Source of the DNA: Bacteriovoracales bacterium
GTDB taxonomy: Bacteria > Bdellovibrionota > Bacteriovoracia > Bacteriovoracales > Bacteriovoracaceae
Assembly (NCBI GenBank): GCA_028346125.1
Contig: JAOMEV010000016.1
Coordinates: forward strand, 1 to 52,883
Direction: 5' to 3'
Length of the DNA: 52,883 nt
The notes beneath the pieces are model-generated. The model had not been told where the DNA came from and ran no database searches. It saw only the letters and a list, made by a program, of their open reading frames with translations. The position numbers and the translations under genes are program-made. Positions 52,251 to 52,883 of the stretch are shown piece after piece (the stretch's first letter is position 1; every line of letters starts with the position of its first letter).

Positions 52251-52883
52251 TTAATTCCTGAGCATTGCCGACAAGTATTCATAAAAATATTTAGTAACGG
52301 GGGACCTATTTCTACCGATCTAAAACCTTTTCTTGTTTTAATTTGTGGTGGAGGACAATCACATGAGTCTCTTACACTTCTTAATGGACAGTTGAGAAAA
52401 CTTTTAACCCCAAACATAGAAACAATATTTTGCAAAAGAGGCGAATTGCTTAAGGAAGAAGACCTTCCTTTAGATGAGATCTTGGATCATTACGCCAATA
52501 AAAAAGATTCTTACCAAGAAATAATCGTCATCATTCTGAATGGAGAAGGAGAAGAGGGCTTTATAGGTGTAGGAACACTTTTTGAGAAGGGTGCACTCTG
52601 CTTGATTGAAGCAGAGACAGATAATAGGCCGAGCTTTTTTGCTAAAACTTTTTTTACGTTAGGAAAAGCACATTTAGAGCTAAGCATTCCTGAAATGGGC
52701 GAACTTATAGAGTTATTTTTAAAGAACCCAGAAGAGTTAAAAACCTTTTTTAATCCCCGAAACCAAATCGCCCGGGATGCTCTTTCTAAATTATTCGAAG
52801 AACATGGCCTAGACATTAATACCTTTAAGCACAGCTTTATTTTTGAGGGCGTTTTAAAACAAATTTCCTCTAAACTATCAGAC
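52251..52883 (+). CDS. open reading frame without clear start, cut by right edge; possible Rossmann-type effector
   Basis: From just after a TAG at 52248-52250 the frame stays open for 211 codons to the window end. It looks coding: FLVLICGGGQSHESLTLLNG (a strand and Gly loop), IETIFCKRGELLKEEDLP, then YQEIIVIILNGEGEEGFIGV and GTLFEKGALCLIEAET. The pattern faintly recalls retron St85-type effectors (a first strand with a Gly loop, then a strand before a Gly-rich turn), but this is only an impression. No ATG, GTG or TTG is available before a TTG at 52392, which would drop the first Gly loop. It may start at an unusual codon (such as ATT 52308) or be broken at its 5' end. Confidence 0.45.

Noticed and set aside
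52247..52435. 62-residue minus-strand frame
   Set aside because: It lies opposite the better plus-strand frame 52251-52883, lacks a convincing ribosome site and is rich in Cys/Arg from the opposite strand.
52511..52816. 101-residue minus-strand frame
   Set aside because: It is a shadow of the right-edge plus-strand frame: Ser/Pro-rich composition mirrors the coding strand, and no family pattern is seen.
1..52883. CRISPR arrays, tRNA/rRNA genes, insertion sequences, prophage
   Set aside because: No regularly spaced repeats, cloverleaf or rRNA-like stretches, transposase motifs or phage structural genes were seen by eye.

Overview
The window is AT-rich and gene-dense. It comes from a Gram-negative bacterium: there are many lipoprotein and Sec signal peptides, an LpoB-like peptidoglycan-synthase activator lipoprotein and LPP20-type lipoproteins. 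The low G+C, the very large number of receiver, chemosensory and 7TMR-DISM signalling proteins, the secreted proteases and hydrolases and the Lys-rich proteins fit a Bdellovibrionota / Bacteriovoracaceae-type (predatory or relative) genome. That placement is inferred from gene content only. I saw no rRNA, tRNA, CRISPR array, insertion sequence or clear prophage.

Layout. 1-3.3 kb: the N-terminal part of a 7TMR-DISM receptor cut by the left edge, a small secreted HExxH protein, and a convergent pair of pseudouridine-5'-phosphate glycosidase and an RluA-type pseudouridine synthase. 3.4-7.2 kb: a START-domain protein, a small membrane protein, and proB-proA (proline synthesis). 7.2-11.7 kb: a GNAT / strictosidine-synthase-like / FemAB-like operon, an NADPH-FMN reductase, and an NAD-dependent epimerase/reductase. 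11.9-16.5 kb: a complete branched-chain amino-acid type ABC importer (binding protein, two ATPases, two permeases) with an intergenic hairpin after the binding-protein gene. 16.5-22.8 kb: a cupin, a 53-residue lipoprotein with a near-consensus promoter, a NRDE/TANGO2 protein, a membrane 7TMR-DISM kinase with an HPt and a CheA-type ATPase, and CoaBC.

22.9-36.6 kb is a signal-transduction island. A seven-gene operon on the minus strand encodes a soluble receptor with a basic N-terminal tail and two methyl-accepting signalling tips, a three-domain CheW, CheB, a HEAT-repeat protein, CheR, CheY and CheA. Divergent from it are two tandem histidine kinases with almost the same kinase core but different sensor ends (GAF or receiver). 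Three further receiver proteins follow. An exact 18-bp palindrome sits between the two divergent units.

36.7-52.9 kb holds a monooxygenase-like small protein, a sodium/solute (proline-type) symporter, an orphan receiver, a Lys-tailed protein, an envelope lipoprotein set (LpoB-like, two LPP20-like, COG3014-like) next to a papain-family secreted protease, a beta-propeller lipoprotein, a secreted alpha/beta hydrolase, a receiver-MerR-CarH-like regulator that seems to lack the cobalamin-binding motif, another receiver with small downstream genes, a secreted transglutaminase-elicitor-like protein, and at the right edge an open reading frame with no usual start codon. The most unusual material is the chemosensory operon and the receiver-MerR regulator.
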